Of a stretch of DNA of 64,000 nucleotides, positions 42,983 to 51,578 are shown piece by piece; the stretch's first letter is position 1; every line of letters begins with the position of its first letter. Source of the DNA: Maricaulis sp. GTDB taxonomy: Bacteria > Pseudomonadota > Alphaproteobacteria > Caulobacterales > Maricaulaceae. Below the pieces are notes generated by a model, which had not been told where the DNA came from, made no database searches, and saw nothing but the letters and a program-made list of their open reading frames with translations. The stretch spans positions 35,503 through 99,502 of the forward strand of contig NZ_JADFAJ010000015.1 of NCBI RefSeq assembly GCF_015665295.1. Direction: 5' to 3'. Position numbers and translations under genes: made by a program.

Positions 42983-44498
42983 CACGCCGCCCGCCAATCT
43001 TCGCCGGATCGTGATCGTCGGCGGCGGCTCGGCCGGCTGGATGACAGCCGCCGCCTTGTCGAGCCTGCTCCCGGCCGACGCGGTCGAGATATGCCTGGTG
43101 GAGTCCGAACAGATCGGCACGATCGGCGTCGGCGAGGCCACCATTCCCGACATTCTCCATTTCAATGCCATGCTGGGCATTCCGGAAGCCGAATTTCTCG
43201 CGGCCACCAACGGCACCTTCAAGCTGGGCATCCAGTTCCGGGACTGGGGCGGCCTGGGCGAGACCTACATGCATCCGTTCGGCCAGCTGGGCGTCGACAT
43301 GAACGGTATCGACTTCCACCAGTACTGGCTGCGCTACCGGCAAGACCATCCCGACAGCACCATCGAGGATTTCAGCCTAAGTGCCGCTGCCGCGGCCCGG
43401 GGCAAGTTCGCGATGCCGGATCCCAATCCGCGCTCCGTGCTGTCGCAGCTTCGCTATGCCTATCATTTCGACGCGACGGCCTATGCGGCGTACTTGCGGA
43501 GCTATGCCGAGCGCCGTGGCGTGAGACGTGTCGAAGGCAGGGTGAACCAAGTCTGCCGGCACGCTGAGACTGGCAATGTCAGCCATATCGAGCTGGAGGG
43601 CGGCGCCCGGGTCGAGGGCGAGTTATACTTCGATTGCAGCGGTTTCCGGGGCCTTCTGATAGCCGATACGCTGGGCGTGTCCTTTCAGGACTGGTCGCAC
43701 TGGCTGCCATGCGATACCGCCCAGGCGATCGCCTGCGAATCCGATGGCGAGCCCCTGCCCTACACCATAGCCACAGCGAAACGCGCCGGCTGGCAATGGC
43801 GAATTCCCACACGTCACCGAACCGGCAATGGCCACATCTATTGCAGTGCCTTCATGAGCGATGACGAGGCGATCGACAGCCTGCTGGCGGATCTGGATGG
43901 GGCCCCGATCGGGTCGCCGCGCAAGATCGCCTTCCGGACCGGACATCGCACCCGTTTCTGGGAGAAAAACTGCGTCGCGATCGGCCTCTCTGGCGGGTTT
44001 CTGGAACCGCTGGAATCAACCTCGCTCTATCTGATCCAGGAGGGCATCAGCAAGTTCATCGCGCTCTTCCCGACAGCCGACATTCGGGATGTCGTGCGCA
44101 ATGAGTACAATCGCATCCTGACCCAGAAGTTCGAGCAGGTGCGGGACTTTATCATCCTGCACTACAAGGCGACCCGGCGCGATGACGCGCCCTTCTGGGA
44201 CCAAACACGAATGATGGATATCCCGGACTCGCTCAGCCACCGGATCGAACTCTTCAGCGAGTCCGGTCGCATCTTCCGTTATGAAGACGAACTGTTCGCG
44301 AAGCCGAACTGGCTGGCCGTCCTGCTCGGGCAGAACATCCTGCCCCGTGCTGTGGACCCCATCGTGACCACCATTGACCGCAGCAAGATCACGCACAGTC
44401 TTCAATCCATGCGGACCGCAATGCGGGGCGCGGTCGAGACCATGAAATCACATCACGCATTCCTCGAGACATATGCGTGGTCCGGCAAGAACGCTTAG
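42975..44498 (+). CDS. Flavin-dependent tryptophan-halogenase-family protein (3)
   Basis: Protein of 507 residues with GGGSAGWMTAAAL, GVGEATIPDI, catalytic K83 in GTFKLGIQF, GWQWRIPTRHR and PLESTSLYLI. Compared with copy 1 it has a different substrate-side loop (DWGGLGETYMHPFGQLGVDMNG). Overlaps the preceding gene and is followed after 18 bp by copy 4, so it is mid-operon. Function presumed oxidative, substrate unknown. Confidence 0.85.
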   Translation: MPDTPPANLRRIVIVGGGSAGWMTAAALSSLLPADAVEICLVESEQIGTIGVGEATIPDILHFNAMLGIPEAEFLAATNGTFKLGIQFRDWGGLGETYMHPFGQLGVDMNGIDFHQYWLRYRQDHPDSTIEDFSLSAAAAARGKFAMPDPNPRSVLSQLRYAYHFDATAYAAYLRSYAERRGVRRVEGRVNQVCRHAETGNVSHIELEGGARVEGELYFDCSGFRGLLIADTLGVSFQDWSHWLPCDTAQAIACESDGEPLPYTIATAKRAGWQWRIPTRHRTGNGHIYCSAFMSDDEAIDSLLADLDGAPIGSPRKIAFRTGHRTRFWEKNCVAIGLSGGFLEPLESTSLYLIQEGISKFIALFPTADIRDVVRNEYNRILTQKFEQVRDFIILHYKATRRDDAPFWDQTRMMDIPDSLSHRIELFSESGRIFRYEDELFAKPNWLAVLLGQNILPRAVDPIVTTIDRSKITHSLQSMRTAMRGAVETMKSHHAFLETYAWSGKNA

Positions 44499-44516
44499 GG
44501 GAACGGGGCGAACGGC

Positions 44517-46016
44517 ATGCAAGACCAGAACATCAAAGAGATCGTGATCGTCGGCGGCGGCACGGCGGGCTGGATGGCGGGAGCAGCCCTGTCCATACTG
44601 CTGAGAGACCCGTCCATCTCCATCCGGCTGATCGAGTCCGAGCAGATCGGCACGGTCGGGGTTGGAGAGGCGACGATTCCCCATATACGCTACTTCAACA
44701 AGCTCGTGGGACTGGAAGAAAGCGAATATCTGCGCCGCACGAATGCCACCTTCAAGCTTGGCATCGAGTTCGTGAACTGGGGGCAGATCGGCGACCGCTA
44801 CATCCACCCGTTCAGCCCCTACGGCGTGAACATGGACGGGATCCATTTCCATCATTTCTGGCTGCGCCATATCCGCAAGGCGGGCACCGCGCCGATCGAT
44901 GACTACAATCTGTGTGTTCTCGCCTCGAAGCTGAACAAATTCTCCCCGCCCCAGCCCAACCTGCGCGGCTCACCGCTGGCCACGATCGAGTATGCCTACC
45001 AGTTCGACGCCACCCTCTACGGCAAGTACATGCGCGAGGTTGCCGAAGGTCGCGGCGTGACCCGGATCGAGGGCAAGGTCGTGGACGTAACGCAGCGCGC
45101 GGCGGATGGCTTCATCGAGAGCGTGACCCTGGAGTCCGGCGAGACCGTGAAGGGTGACCTCTTCATCGACTGCACCGGCTTCCGCGGTCTTCTGATCGAG
45201 CAGACGCTGAAAACCGGTTATGATGACTGGTCGAACTATCTGCCGGTGGACCGCGCCGTCGCGCAGACCTGCGAGTCATCCGGGCCGCTTACGCCCTTCA
45301 CGCGCTCGACCGCACACGCTTCGGGCTGGCAGTGGCGGATCCCGCTGCAGAACCGGCTTGGCAATGGCCATGTCTATTGCAGCTCCTACATCAGCGACGA
45401 TGCCGCCTACGAGACTCTGAAGGCGGGTCTCGACGGCTCCCCGATTTCCGACCCGCGCTTCCTGCGCTTCACCACCGGCATTCGCAAAAAGCCCTGGAAC
45501 AAGAATGTCGTGTCGCTGGGCCTGGCGAGTGGCTTCCTGGAACCGCTTGAGTCAACGTCGATCCACCTCATCCAGACCGCGATCGCGCGGCTGATGACCA
45601 ACTTCCCCGACAAGCTCTTCAATGAGCGGGATATCGAATACTACAACCAGCGAACGCTCGCAGAGTTCGAGCAGGTGCGCGACTTCCTCATTCTGCACTA
45701 TTGCGCGACCCAGCGGACGGACAGCGATTTCTGGAACTATGTTCGGACCATGGAGCTGCCGGAGTCCTTGCGCCAGCGGATCGACATCTACATGGAGAAT
45801 GGCCGCCTCTACCGGCACGACAACGAGCTGTTCGGCGAGCACAGCTGGTTCGCGGTCTTTGAAGGCCAGAACTTGCGGCCCAAGCGCTATCACCCGGTCA
45901 TCAACCATCTTTCAGATGACATGCTCGACAAGCGCATGGCCGAGATCCGGCGCGCCATGCACAAGTGCCTCGAACAGTTCGAGGACCATGAGCAGTACCT
46001 GAAAAAACAGCTCTAG
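44517..46016 (+). CDS. Flavin-dependent tryptophan-halogenase-family protein (4)
   Basis: Protein of 499 residues with GGGTAGWMAGAAL, GVGEATIPHI, catalytic K80 in ATFKLGIEF, GWQWRIPLQNR and PLESTSIHLI. It resembles copy 1 more than copy 3 (shared WGQIGDRYIHPFSPYG-like loop), suggesting duplication within the locus. Last gene of the plus-strand block; its stop overlaps the end of the convergent lacI gene by 4 bp. Confidence 0.85.
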   Translation: MQDQNIKEIVIVGGGTAGWMAGAALSILLRDPSISIRLIESEQIGTVGVGEATIPHIRYFNKLVGLEESEYLRRTNATFKLGIEFVNWGQIGDRYIHPFSPYGVNMDGIHFHHFWLRHIRKAGTAPIDDYNLCVLASKLNKFSPPQPNLRGSPLATIEYAYQFDATLYGKYMREVAEGRGVTRIEGKVVDVTQRAADGFIESVTLESGETVKGDLFIDCTGFRGLLIEQTLKTGYDDWSNYLPVDRAVAQTCESSGPLTPFTRSTAHASGWQWRIPLQNRLGNGHVYCSSYISDDAAYETLKAGLDGSPISDPRFLRFTTGIRKKPWNKNVVSLGLASGFLEPLESTSIHLIQTAIARLMTNFPDKLFNERDIEYYNQRTLAEFEQVRDFLILHYCATQRTDSDFWNYVRTMELPESLRQRIDIYMENGRLYRHDNELFGEHSWFAVFEGQNLRPKRYHPVINHLSDDMLDKRMAEIRRAMHKCLEQFEDHEQYLKKQL

Positions 46017-47086
46017 CCAGCCGCCGAGCTTGCCGGCGTCCAGGCACCCTGGCGCGGCGGCGCGGCAGAGTCGCGAACGACAAGCCGATAGGGCAGGCGC
46101 GACCTCTCCGGCTCGTCGGATCCGCTGCCTTCGGTCCTGCCTACGAGACGTTCTAGCGTCTCGATCGCGGCATTGGCCATTTCCCGGATAGGCTGCCGGA
46201 TGGTTGTCAGGGGCGGCCAGATGGTCGCGGCCGCCGCGGTATCGTCAAAGCCGACCACCGAGATATCGCCCGGCACATCAAGCCCGCACTGGTGAATGCG
46301 CGTGATCGCGCCAGCCGCCATGTCGTCATTGCTGGCGAAGATTGCGGTCGGCGCAGCCCCGTTGTCCAGAAGCGCCATGGCCGCATGCATGCCCGAGACA
46401 TAGGTGAAGTCGCCCTGTCCGACCAGGCTGGCATCGAACGCCATGCCCCGTTCGGTCAGCGCCTGCTTGTAGCCGGTCAGACGCAGCTCACTAGCCCGGT
46501 GGTCAGGCGGCCCCATGATGAAGCCGACGCGCCGATGCCCCAGACCAAGCAGATAGTCGGTCATGTCACGTGCGGCATCGGTATCATTCATGCCCACACT
46601 GGCACCGACATAGGTGTTCAGGCGTGGGCTGACACAGACGTAGGCAATACCGGTGCGCTCGAGCACGTCAATCAGCTGGGGGTCATCCGACAGAGGCGGA
46701 ACCACGATCAACGCCTGGATGCTGGTGTCGAGGAAACGCCGCTCGATCAGTTCGAGATCGACCATCTTGCGATCAAGGAACGGCTCCTCGACCACCAGAT
46801 TGTGACCCAGGCGACGGCAGGTGCTCAAAGCCCCCAGGAGGAACTCGCTGAGATAACCATAGCTGGGGTTGCGGTAAATCAGGCCGATGAACAGGCCTGA
46901 GCGCCCCGCAAGGCCGCGGGCCATCAGGTTCGGGCGGTAATTGAGCGCCCGCATCGCCTCCAGGACGCGTCGACGCGTGGATTCCTTGACGATGTCCTGG
47001 TTGTTGAGCACGCGGGACACCGTCATCGGCGAGACAGACGCATAATCGGCGACATCTTTGATCGTGGGTGTCGGCTTTTTGGTCAT
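46013..47086 (-). CDS. LacI-family transcriptional regulator
   Basis: Protein of 357 residues: N-terminal HTH (TIKDVADYASVSPMTVSRVLNN), hinge helix with YRPNLMARGLAG, and a periplasmic-binding-like effector domain (IGLIYRNPSYGYLSEFL, AIFASNDDMAAGAI, DISVVGFDDTAAAATIWPPLTTIRQP). By position it should bind the three TGATAACGCTATCA operators and respond to a glucan-derived sugar. None of these operators stands before lacI itself; a different palindrome does. Confidence 0.9.
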   Translation of the reverse strand: MTKKPTPTIKDVADYASVSPMTVSRVLNNQDIVKESTRRRVLEAMRALNYRPNLMARGLAGRSGLFIGLIYRNPSYGYLSEFLLGALSTCRRLGHNLVVEEPFLDRKMVDLELIERRFLDTSIQALIVVPPLSDDPQLIDVLERTGIAYVCVSPRLNTYVGASVGMNDTDAARDMTDYLLGLGHRRVGFIMGPPDHRASELRLTGYKQALTERGMAFDASLVGQGDFTYVSGMHAAMALLDNGAAPTAIFASNDDMAAGAITRIHQCGLDVPGDISVVGFDDTAAAATIWPPLTTIRQPIREMANAAIETLERLVGRTEGSGSDEPERSRLPYRLVVRDSAAPPRQGAWTPASSAAG

Positions 47087-47132
47087 TCAGTCCCTGCGCA
47101 GATTTTCCGCCGCCCCCGATCAGAATCAGGCC

Positions 47133-47146
47133 TGTCAATTATGACA
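47133..47146. promoter_or_regulatory. Palindrome upstream of lacI
   Basis: TGTCA-ATTA-TGACA, 47-60 bp before the lacI start. It is unlike the TGATAACGCTATCA operator and may bind another regulator. Confidence 0.3.
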
Positions 47147-47220
47147 CCATAAGTCCGGCGTAGCCCCATTTTTATCGCCGGTCTCCGGCGTCCCGTCGGT
47201 TCACAGGGCTGGAGAGAAAA

Positions 47221-47243
47221 GCGCCCGGGACTGACCCGGGCGC
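47221..47243 (-). terminator. Intrinsic terminator after the SSS symporter gene
   Basis: Perfect stem GCGCCCGGG-ACTGA-CCCGGGCGC; on the minus strand it is followed by TTTTCTCTCC. Lies 33 bp past the symporter stop. Confidence 0.8.
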
Positions 47244-47275
47244 TACACAGTCTGAGATCCACGCTTTGGAGAGAA

Positions 47276-48922
47276 TTACCAGAAGCGGACATAGATCGCG
47301 ATGAGCACCGCGATGATCGCCAGGCCGGCCAGATTGAAGACCGGCTCGGTCGCGAACTTGATTCCGGAGAGACCGACCGGGCGGTTCTCGGCCGGCTTCG
47401 CGGTCACCACCGACACGAACATGCCGATCACCAGACAGGCCAGGAAAACGATCCAGATACGCAGTACGAAGGGCAGGGCCAGGGCTTCGAGCCCGAACAG
47501 GCCGAGCACCTGCTCACCGGCTCCGCCAAGCGCGGCCGGATTGGCCATCAGCCAGAACAGGAAGGACAACACAACCGAGCTGATCAACAACGAAAACGCG
47601 CCCATCGTGTTGGTCCGCTTCCAGAAAAAGCCCAGCAGGAAGACCGCTACCACGCCCGGCGCCACGAAGCCGGTATACTCCTGGATTGTCTGGAAGGCGC
47701 TCTCCATGCCGCCCAAGAAGGGCTGCGCCAGGACCAGTGCGATAACCATGGCAGAAAACGCGGTGACGCGACCGACCGTGACATAGTGCTGCTCGGATTT
47801 GTCCGACCGCATGGAGCGGTAGAGATCCATGGTAAAGATGGTGGAGATCGAGTTCATCATCGAGGCCAGTGACGACACGATGGCCGCGATGAGCGCCGCG
47901 AAGACAAGGCCGCGCAGCCCCACCGGGACCAGCGTCATCAGCACGCCATAGGTGCTGTCGGGACGGGCATCGAGTGCTGCCTGGTCCAGCATGCCGGTCT
48001 GGGCGAGATGGAGGGCGGCAATACCCGGCACGACGACAATGACCGGAATGAGCAGTTTGAGGCTGGCCGCAAAGGCCAGGCCCTTGCGCGCCTCGGCAAG
48101 GCTCTTGGAGCCCAGCGCCCGCTGGATGATGTACTGGTTGAAGCCCCAGTAGGAGAAGTGCAGCACCCACAGGCCACCCAGCAGGGTCCAGATACCCGGG
48201 AGATCCGAATAGTTCGGATGCTCGGGATTGAGGATCATGTTGAAGTGACTGGGAATGTTGTTGAGCAGCGTGGAGAAGCCCGCCAGCGCGCCCGCACCAT
48301 CACCCACCAGACCGAGTGCGATCCAGGTGATCAGCACGCCGCCGATGATCAGCACCACCACCTGGATGATGTCGGTCAGGGCAACGGCCTTCAGGCCGCC
48401 ATACAGCGAGTAGCCCACGGCAAAGGCCGCCAGCAGGATCATGCCCGGAAGCACGGCCAAGCCGGTCACGGCATTGATGGCCAGGCCACCGAGCCACAGC
48501 ACGCTGGTAAGGTTCACGGCCGTATAAAGGACGATCCAGAACACTGCCATGATCGACTTAACGCCACCGCCGAACCGCTGATCCAGGAATTGCGGCATCG
48601 TGTAGACGTTGCGCTCCAGGAAGATCGGCAGGAAGAATTTGGCAACGATGAGAAGCACGATGGCGGCCTGCCATTCATAGGCCGCGATCGCCAGGCCCAC
48701 GACATAACCCTGGCCGGACTGGCCGATGATTTGCTCGGCCGAGATGTTTGCGGCAATCAGCGACGCACCGACCGCCCACCATGGCAGCGACTTGCCGGCC
48801 AGGAAGTAGTCGGTCGAATCCTTGGTGTGACCGGCTTTTTCGCGGCTCACCAGCAACGCTATCGCAATCAGGCCAAATGCATAGCCGAGCACGATCGCCA
48901 GATCGATCATTGAAAGTGTCAT
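47276..48922 (-). CDS. Sodium/solute symporter (SSS family, sugar type)
   Basis: Protein of 548 residues with GGGGGGAGAG before the ATG and about 14 membrane segments. SSS features: STDYFLAGKSLPWWAVGASLIAANISAEQIIG at the start, the TDIIQVVVLIIGG segment, and ISTIFTMDLYR, typical of sugar members (vSGLT-like). It would carry glucose or a short glucan oligosaccharide across the inner membrane with Na+. No TGATAACGCTATCA operator is immediately upstream; a half-site-like GCGCTATCACT stands at 48940. Confidence 0.88.
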   Translation of the reverse strand: MTLSMIDLAIVLGYAFGLIAIALLVSREKAGHTKDSTDYFLAGKSLPWWAVGASLIAANISAEQIIGQSGQGYVVGLAIAAYEWQAAIVLLIVAKFFLPIFLERNVYTMPQFLDQRFGGGVKSIMAVFWIVLYTAVNLTSVLWLGGLAINAVTGLAVLPGMILLAAFAVGYSLYGGLKAVALTDIIQVVVLIIGGVLITWIALGLVGDGAGALAGFSTLLNNIPSHFNMILNPEHPNYSDLPGIWTLLGGLWVLHFSYWGFNQYIIQRALGSKSLAEARKGLAFAASLKLLIPVIVVVPGIAALHLAQTGMLDQAALDARPDSTYGVLMTLVPVGLRGLVFAALIAAIVSSLASMMNSISTIFTMDLYRSMRSDKSEQHYVTVGRVTAFSAMVIALVLAQPFLGGMESAFQTIQEYTGFVAPGVVAVFLLGFFWKRTNTMGAFSLLISSVVLSFLFWLMANPAALGGAGEQVLGLFGLEALALPFVLRIWIVFLACLVIGMFVSVVTAKPAENRPVGLSGIKFATEPVFNLAGLAIIAVLIAIYVRFW

Positions 48923-49080
48923 TCTCTCTCCCCCCGGGCGCGCTATCACTGGTCTGTCGCCAAGCGCCCTGAACGACCCGACACCGTTGCCGATGGTCGT
49001 GCCTCAAAAGAAATAGTAGCGCGCACAATTACCCTGCGCGATGCGTGTCTGCGATGGGCCCGTCGCGATCCGGTTCCGGT

Positions 49081-49653
49081 CTAGTCGGCGGATTCCACCC
49101 GATTGATGAAGATCGAACCGAACTGGATGGTCTGGCGGCCGTAGCCCATATTGGCCCCGAACACGACGTCATCGGCGTCAAAGTCGGCCTGAGCCACGCC
49201 CCGGACAGAGTAGTAGCGCCCCTCTTCGGTCGGTCGGATATTCTCGCTGAAGATATTGTCGTAGGGCTCGCTGGTGCGCACGATCTGCAGGTCAATATTG
49301 CCGGTCTCAAGCCCGTTGATCGGCGACTCCGCCCGGATCCATACTCGCAGTTCGACAGTGTCACCCGCATGAATGTCGTTGACGAGCGGAACCGTCACCC
49401 GCGACCGCCAGACCTCGTCGATGCGGCGTCGCATGCTGACTTCCAGGGCGGCTCCGCCCGGTGCCGTCGGCGACTCGACGATACGTCGGCGCAAGCCGCC
49501 GCCCTCCATGTCCCAGCGCACCGAAAACTGGTCATTCAGCGGCTCGAACACCGCGGTCGTGGAAACGCCGGCCAGGGCGCCGGTCGTCCCGATCAGCATA
49601 GCGGCCAGTCCGGCCACTGCGGCTTTCATGCCGAATTTTCTGGTTGCCACCAT
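49081..49653 (-). CDS. Small secreted protein, possible carbohydrate-binding beta-sandwich
   Basis: Protein of 190 residues from the ATG at 49653 (GGGGAGG upstream) with a signal peptide ending near GTTGALA. The mature part is beta-rich (VFEPLNDQFSVRWDMEGGGLRRRI, DTVELRVWIRAESPINGLETGNIDLQIVRT, GRYYSVRGVAQADFDADDVVFGANMG, IQFGSIFINRV), reminiscent of CBM/CenC-type folds that bind glycans, but I do not recognise a specific family. A LacI operator is centred about 36 bp upstream of the start, so it belongs to the glucan regulon. Confidence 0.6.
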   Translation of the reverse strand: MVATRKFGMKAAVAGLAAMLIGTTGALAGVSTTAVFEPLNDQFSVRWDMEGGGLRRRIVESPTAPGGAALEVSMRRRIDEVWRSRVTVPLVNDIHAGDTVELRVWIRAESPINGLETGNIDLQIVRTSEPYDNIFSENIRPTEEGRYYSVRGVAQADFDADDVVFGANMGYGRQTIQFGSIFINRVESAD

Positions 49654-49681
49654 GGCTCGCCTCCCCGCGTGCAATGTTGAT

Positions 49682-49695
49682 TGATAACGCTATCA
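49682..49695. promoter_or_regulatory. LacI-type operator 3
   Basis: Third exact copy of TGATAACGCTATCA, 29-42 bp before the start of the secreted-protein gene. Confidence 0.75.
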
Positions 49696-49853
49696 TTCTG
49701 CATCGGAGTCAGGCGCGACGCAAGACCGATCGCTAACCGGGTGAGCCCACGGACTCCCGATGGTGAACGGAGATTGGCGGGAGCAGGTCTCGAAATGCCC
49801 AGATCGCGCCAGCCGTCTTGAGGGCTGGCTCCAGTCTCCCTGCTTGGGATGTC

Positions 49854-50073
49854 GGTACTGTCAGACAGAACCAAGGTCGATGCAGAGTCTTCAGAAATTC
49901 GCCGCCCTTCATTCCTCCATCCACAATTACGTCAACGTCGAACGCCACTTTTGTCGCCGCGACGATTTAAAGGATAACCGCGCCCAGGCCCTGACCGATT
50001 GGCGCCAACTCGCGGTCTGAGGGAGCGGCAAAGAACGTCTTTCGAGACCAGTCCGGATTCGTCTGACAGCACC
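49854..50073 (+). mobile_element. 220-bp IS6-like mini-element
   Basis: Well-matched terminal inverted repeats GGTACTGTCAGAC and GTCTGACAGCACC flank a fragment that still encodes the transposase C-terminus on the plus strand (FAALHSSIHNYVNVERHF, RRDDLKDNRAQALTDWRQLA). Everything upstream in the transposase is deleted, leaving a MITE-like unit. No target duplication was evident. Confidence 0.65.
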
Positions 50074-50168
50074 CCGGAACGGGTTACACCTCGGCAAGCA
50101 CCACAAAATCACGACGCCGCGCTCAAACTTGTTTTCCTCCGACAAAGTCCCCAGGTCTCCAGCTCTCG

Positions 50169-50471
50169 TCAGTCGACGGGCAGGATCTGGGCGATTCTGG
50201 AAAGTTCCAGCACCTTGGCGACATGGCCGGTGACGCCGGACAGGCGCAGGGTCTTGTCGGCTTTCTTGGCCCGGTCATTGGCCAGAAGGATCATGCCGAC
50301 GCCTGCGGAGTCGAGCATCTTGGTGTCGGCGAGCGAGATTTCGATTGTGGTCGCGGCGCTGTCCGCGATCGCATTGAGAATCCCCCGAAACTTGTTGTGA
50401 TCGTCGAAGGTGATAACGCCGCTGATCGCGATGACCAGCCGGTCGCCGCGCGCATCACTCTTGAAATCCAT
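50169..50471 (-). CDS. STAS-domain protein (chemotaxis operon, distal)
   Basis: Protein of 100 residues: VIAISGVITFDDHNKFRGIL followed by SLADTKMLDSAGVGMILLAND, the STAS loop with DSAG carrying the Ser that is phosphorylated in SpoIIAA-like anti-sigma antagonists. AGGAG precedes the ATG. Last gene of the chemotaxis operon, 9 bp after the MCP-like gene. A second STAS protein opens the operon; the two are not close duplicates. Confidence 0.85.
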   Translation of the reverse strand: MDFKSDARGDRLVIAISGVITFDDHNKFRGILNAIADSAATTIEISLADTKMLDSAGVGMILLANDRAKKADKTLRLSGVTGHVAKVLELSRIAQILPVD

Positions 50472-50480
50472 GTTGGGCTC

Positions 50481-51536
50481 CTAGAACAGTTCGATCGTCG
50501 ACTCGGCCGGGGCCGGAGCCGGAGCCGGGGCATCATCGCTCGGCTTGCCGCGCAATCCAATCTCGAACTGTCGCCGCACATCAGACAGGGAAATCGAATC
50601 CACAATCGTCTGCACCAGACCGTCGCAGGTTTCCGGGTCGGAGATCTTTTCGGGGTGATCAGACAGGAAACGCGACACCGCCGTAAGTGCGGTCACGACC
50701 GCCTCTGTCCGCTGGCGCATGCGGTCCTGAAACTGCATGGCGATCACCACCTCACGCACTTCATCGCCGATGCGCCGGGATGTGGAGGTGGAATCGGACA
50801 GGGCGACCGAGATTTCGGCATTGCGTTCGACCAGCGAGGTGAGCAGGACTTCGAGATGTTCCTTGGCGTCGATCTGCTTGGAAAGGTCCATTGCGCCAAT
50901 CTCGGACAGCTCCCGATACTCCGAGCGGATCGAGCCGACGACCTCGCGAATGCTCTCGGTAACCGTGCGCGTGCTCCCGCGCATCCGGTCCGACAGGGCA
51001 TCGATCCGCTTTGACAGGGTGTGCATCTCGGTCGAGACGATCTGAAAGCCGGCACCGGCCGCGCCTGCGCGGGCCGATTCGATCTGCGCGTTGAGCGACA
51101 GGAGGCGGGTCTGCTTGTTGATTGCCTCGATTTCGTTGATGCAGGCGCCCAGCCCGTCCATTTCGCAGAGAATGTCGTCGAGCGAATAGATCAGCGACAC
51201 CCCCTGCTTTGACAGGACGAGAATTCGCTCGGTGACTTCCGACAGGGATGCCTGCAAGATCTGCGGCAGCGTGATAAGGTCGATCGACTTGCCTTCGTGC
51301 TCGACCGTCGTGATCTGGCTGACCAGCTTGGATAGGCGCTGGGTCTGCTCTTCCGAGCCGTCATTGAGGCTCGTAAAGAGATCGCTGAGGCGACGGGCCT
51401 GGTCTTCGACGTCCTGGGTCGTGTCGAGTAGAATCCGGTTCGCGCTCTCGATGGTTCCAAGCAGGAGGCGCGAAAACGGAGACCGCGCACCTTGGGCGTC
51501 GGTCGTCCAGTTCTCGATCCGGTTGTGTTGGGGCAT
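50481..51536 (-). CDS. Soluble MCP-like/chemotaxis-associated coiled-coil protein
   Basis: Protein of 351 residues, no membrane segment, predicted long helices. The middle contains an MCP signalling-hairpin-like core: INEIEAINKQTRLLSLNAQIESARAGAAGAGFQIVSTEM, close to the highly conserved tip of methyl-accepting proteins. It ends in a Pro/Ala-rich linker and the tail ESTIELF. The second half (EVREVVIAMQFQDRMRQRTEAVVTAL) resembles CheZ-like or MCP-adjacent helical proteins. It may act as a cytosolic receptor or a phosphatase-like regulator of CheY. Confidence 0.65.
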   Translation of the reverse strand: MPQHNRIENWTTDAQGARSPFSRLLLGTIESANRILLDTTQDVEDQARRLSDLFTSLNDGSEEQTQRLSKLVSQITTVEHEGKSIDLITLPQILQASLSEVTERILVLSKQGVSLIYSLDDILCEMDGLGACINEIEAINKQTRLLSLNAQIESARAGAAGAGFQIVSTEMHTLSKRIDALSDRMRGSTRTVTESIREVVGSIRSEYRELSEIGAMDLSKQIDAKEHLEVLLTSLVERNAEISVALSDSTSTSRRIGDEVREVVIAMQFQDRMRQRTEAVVTALTAVSRFLSDHPEKISDPETCDGLVQTIVDSISLSDVRRQFEIGLRGKPSDDAPAPAPAPAESTIELF

Positions 51537-51578
51537 GGCAGCCTCGTCGACAAAAGGTTTGCTGAACCGGCACCCGGT

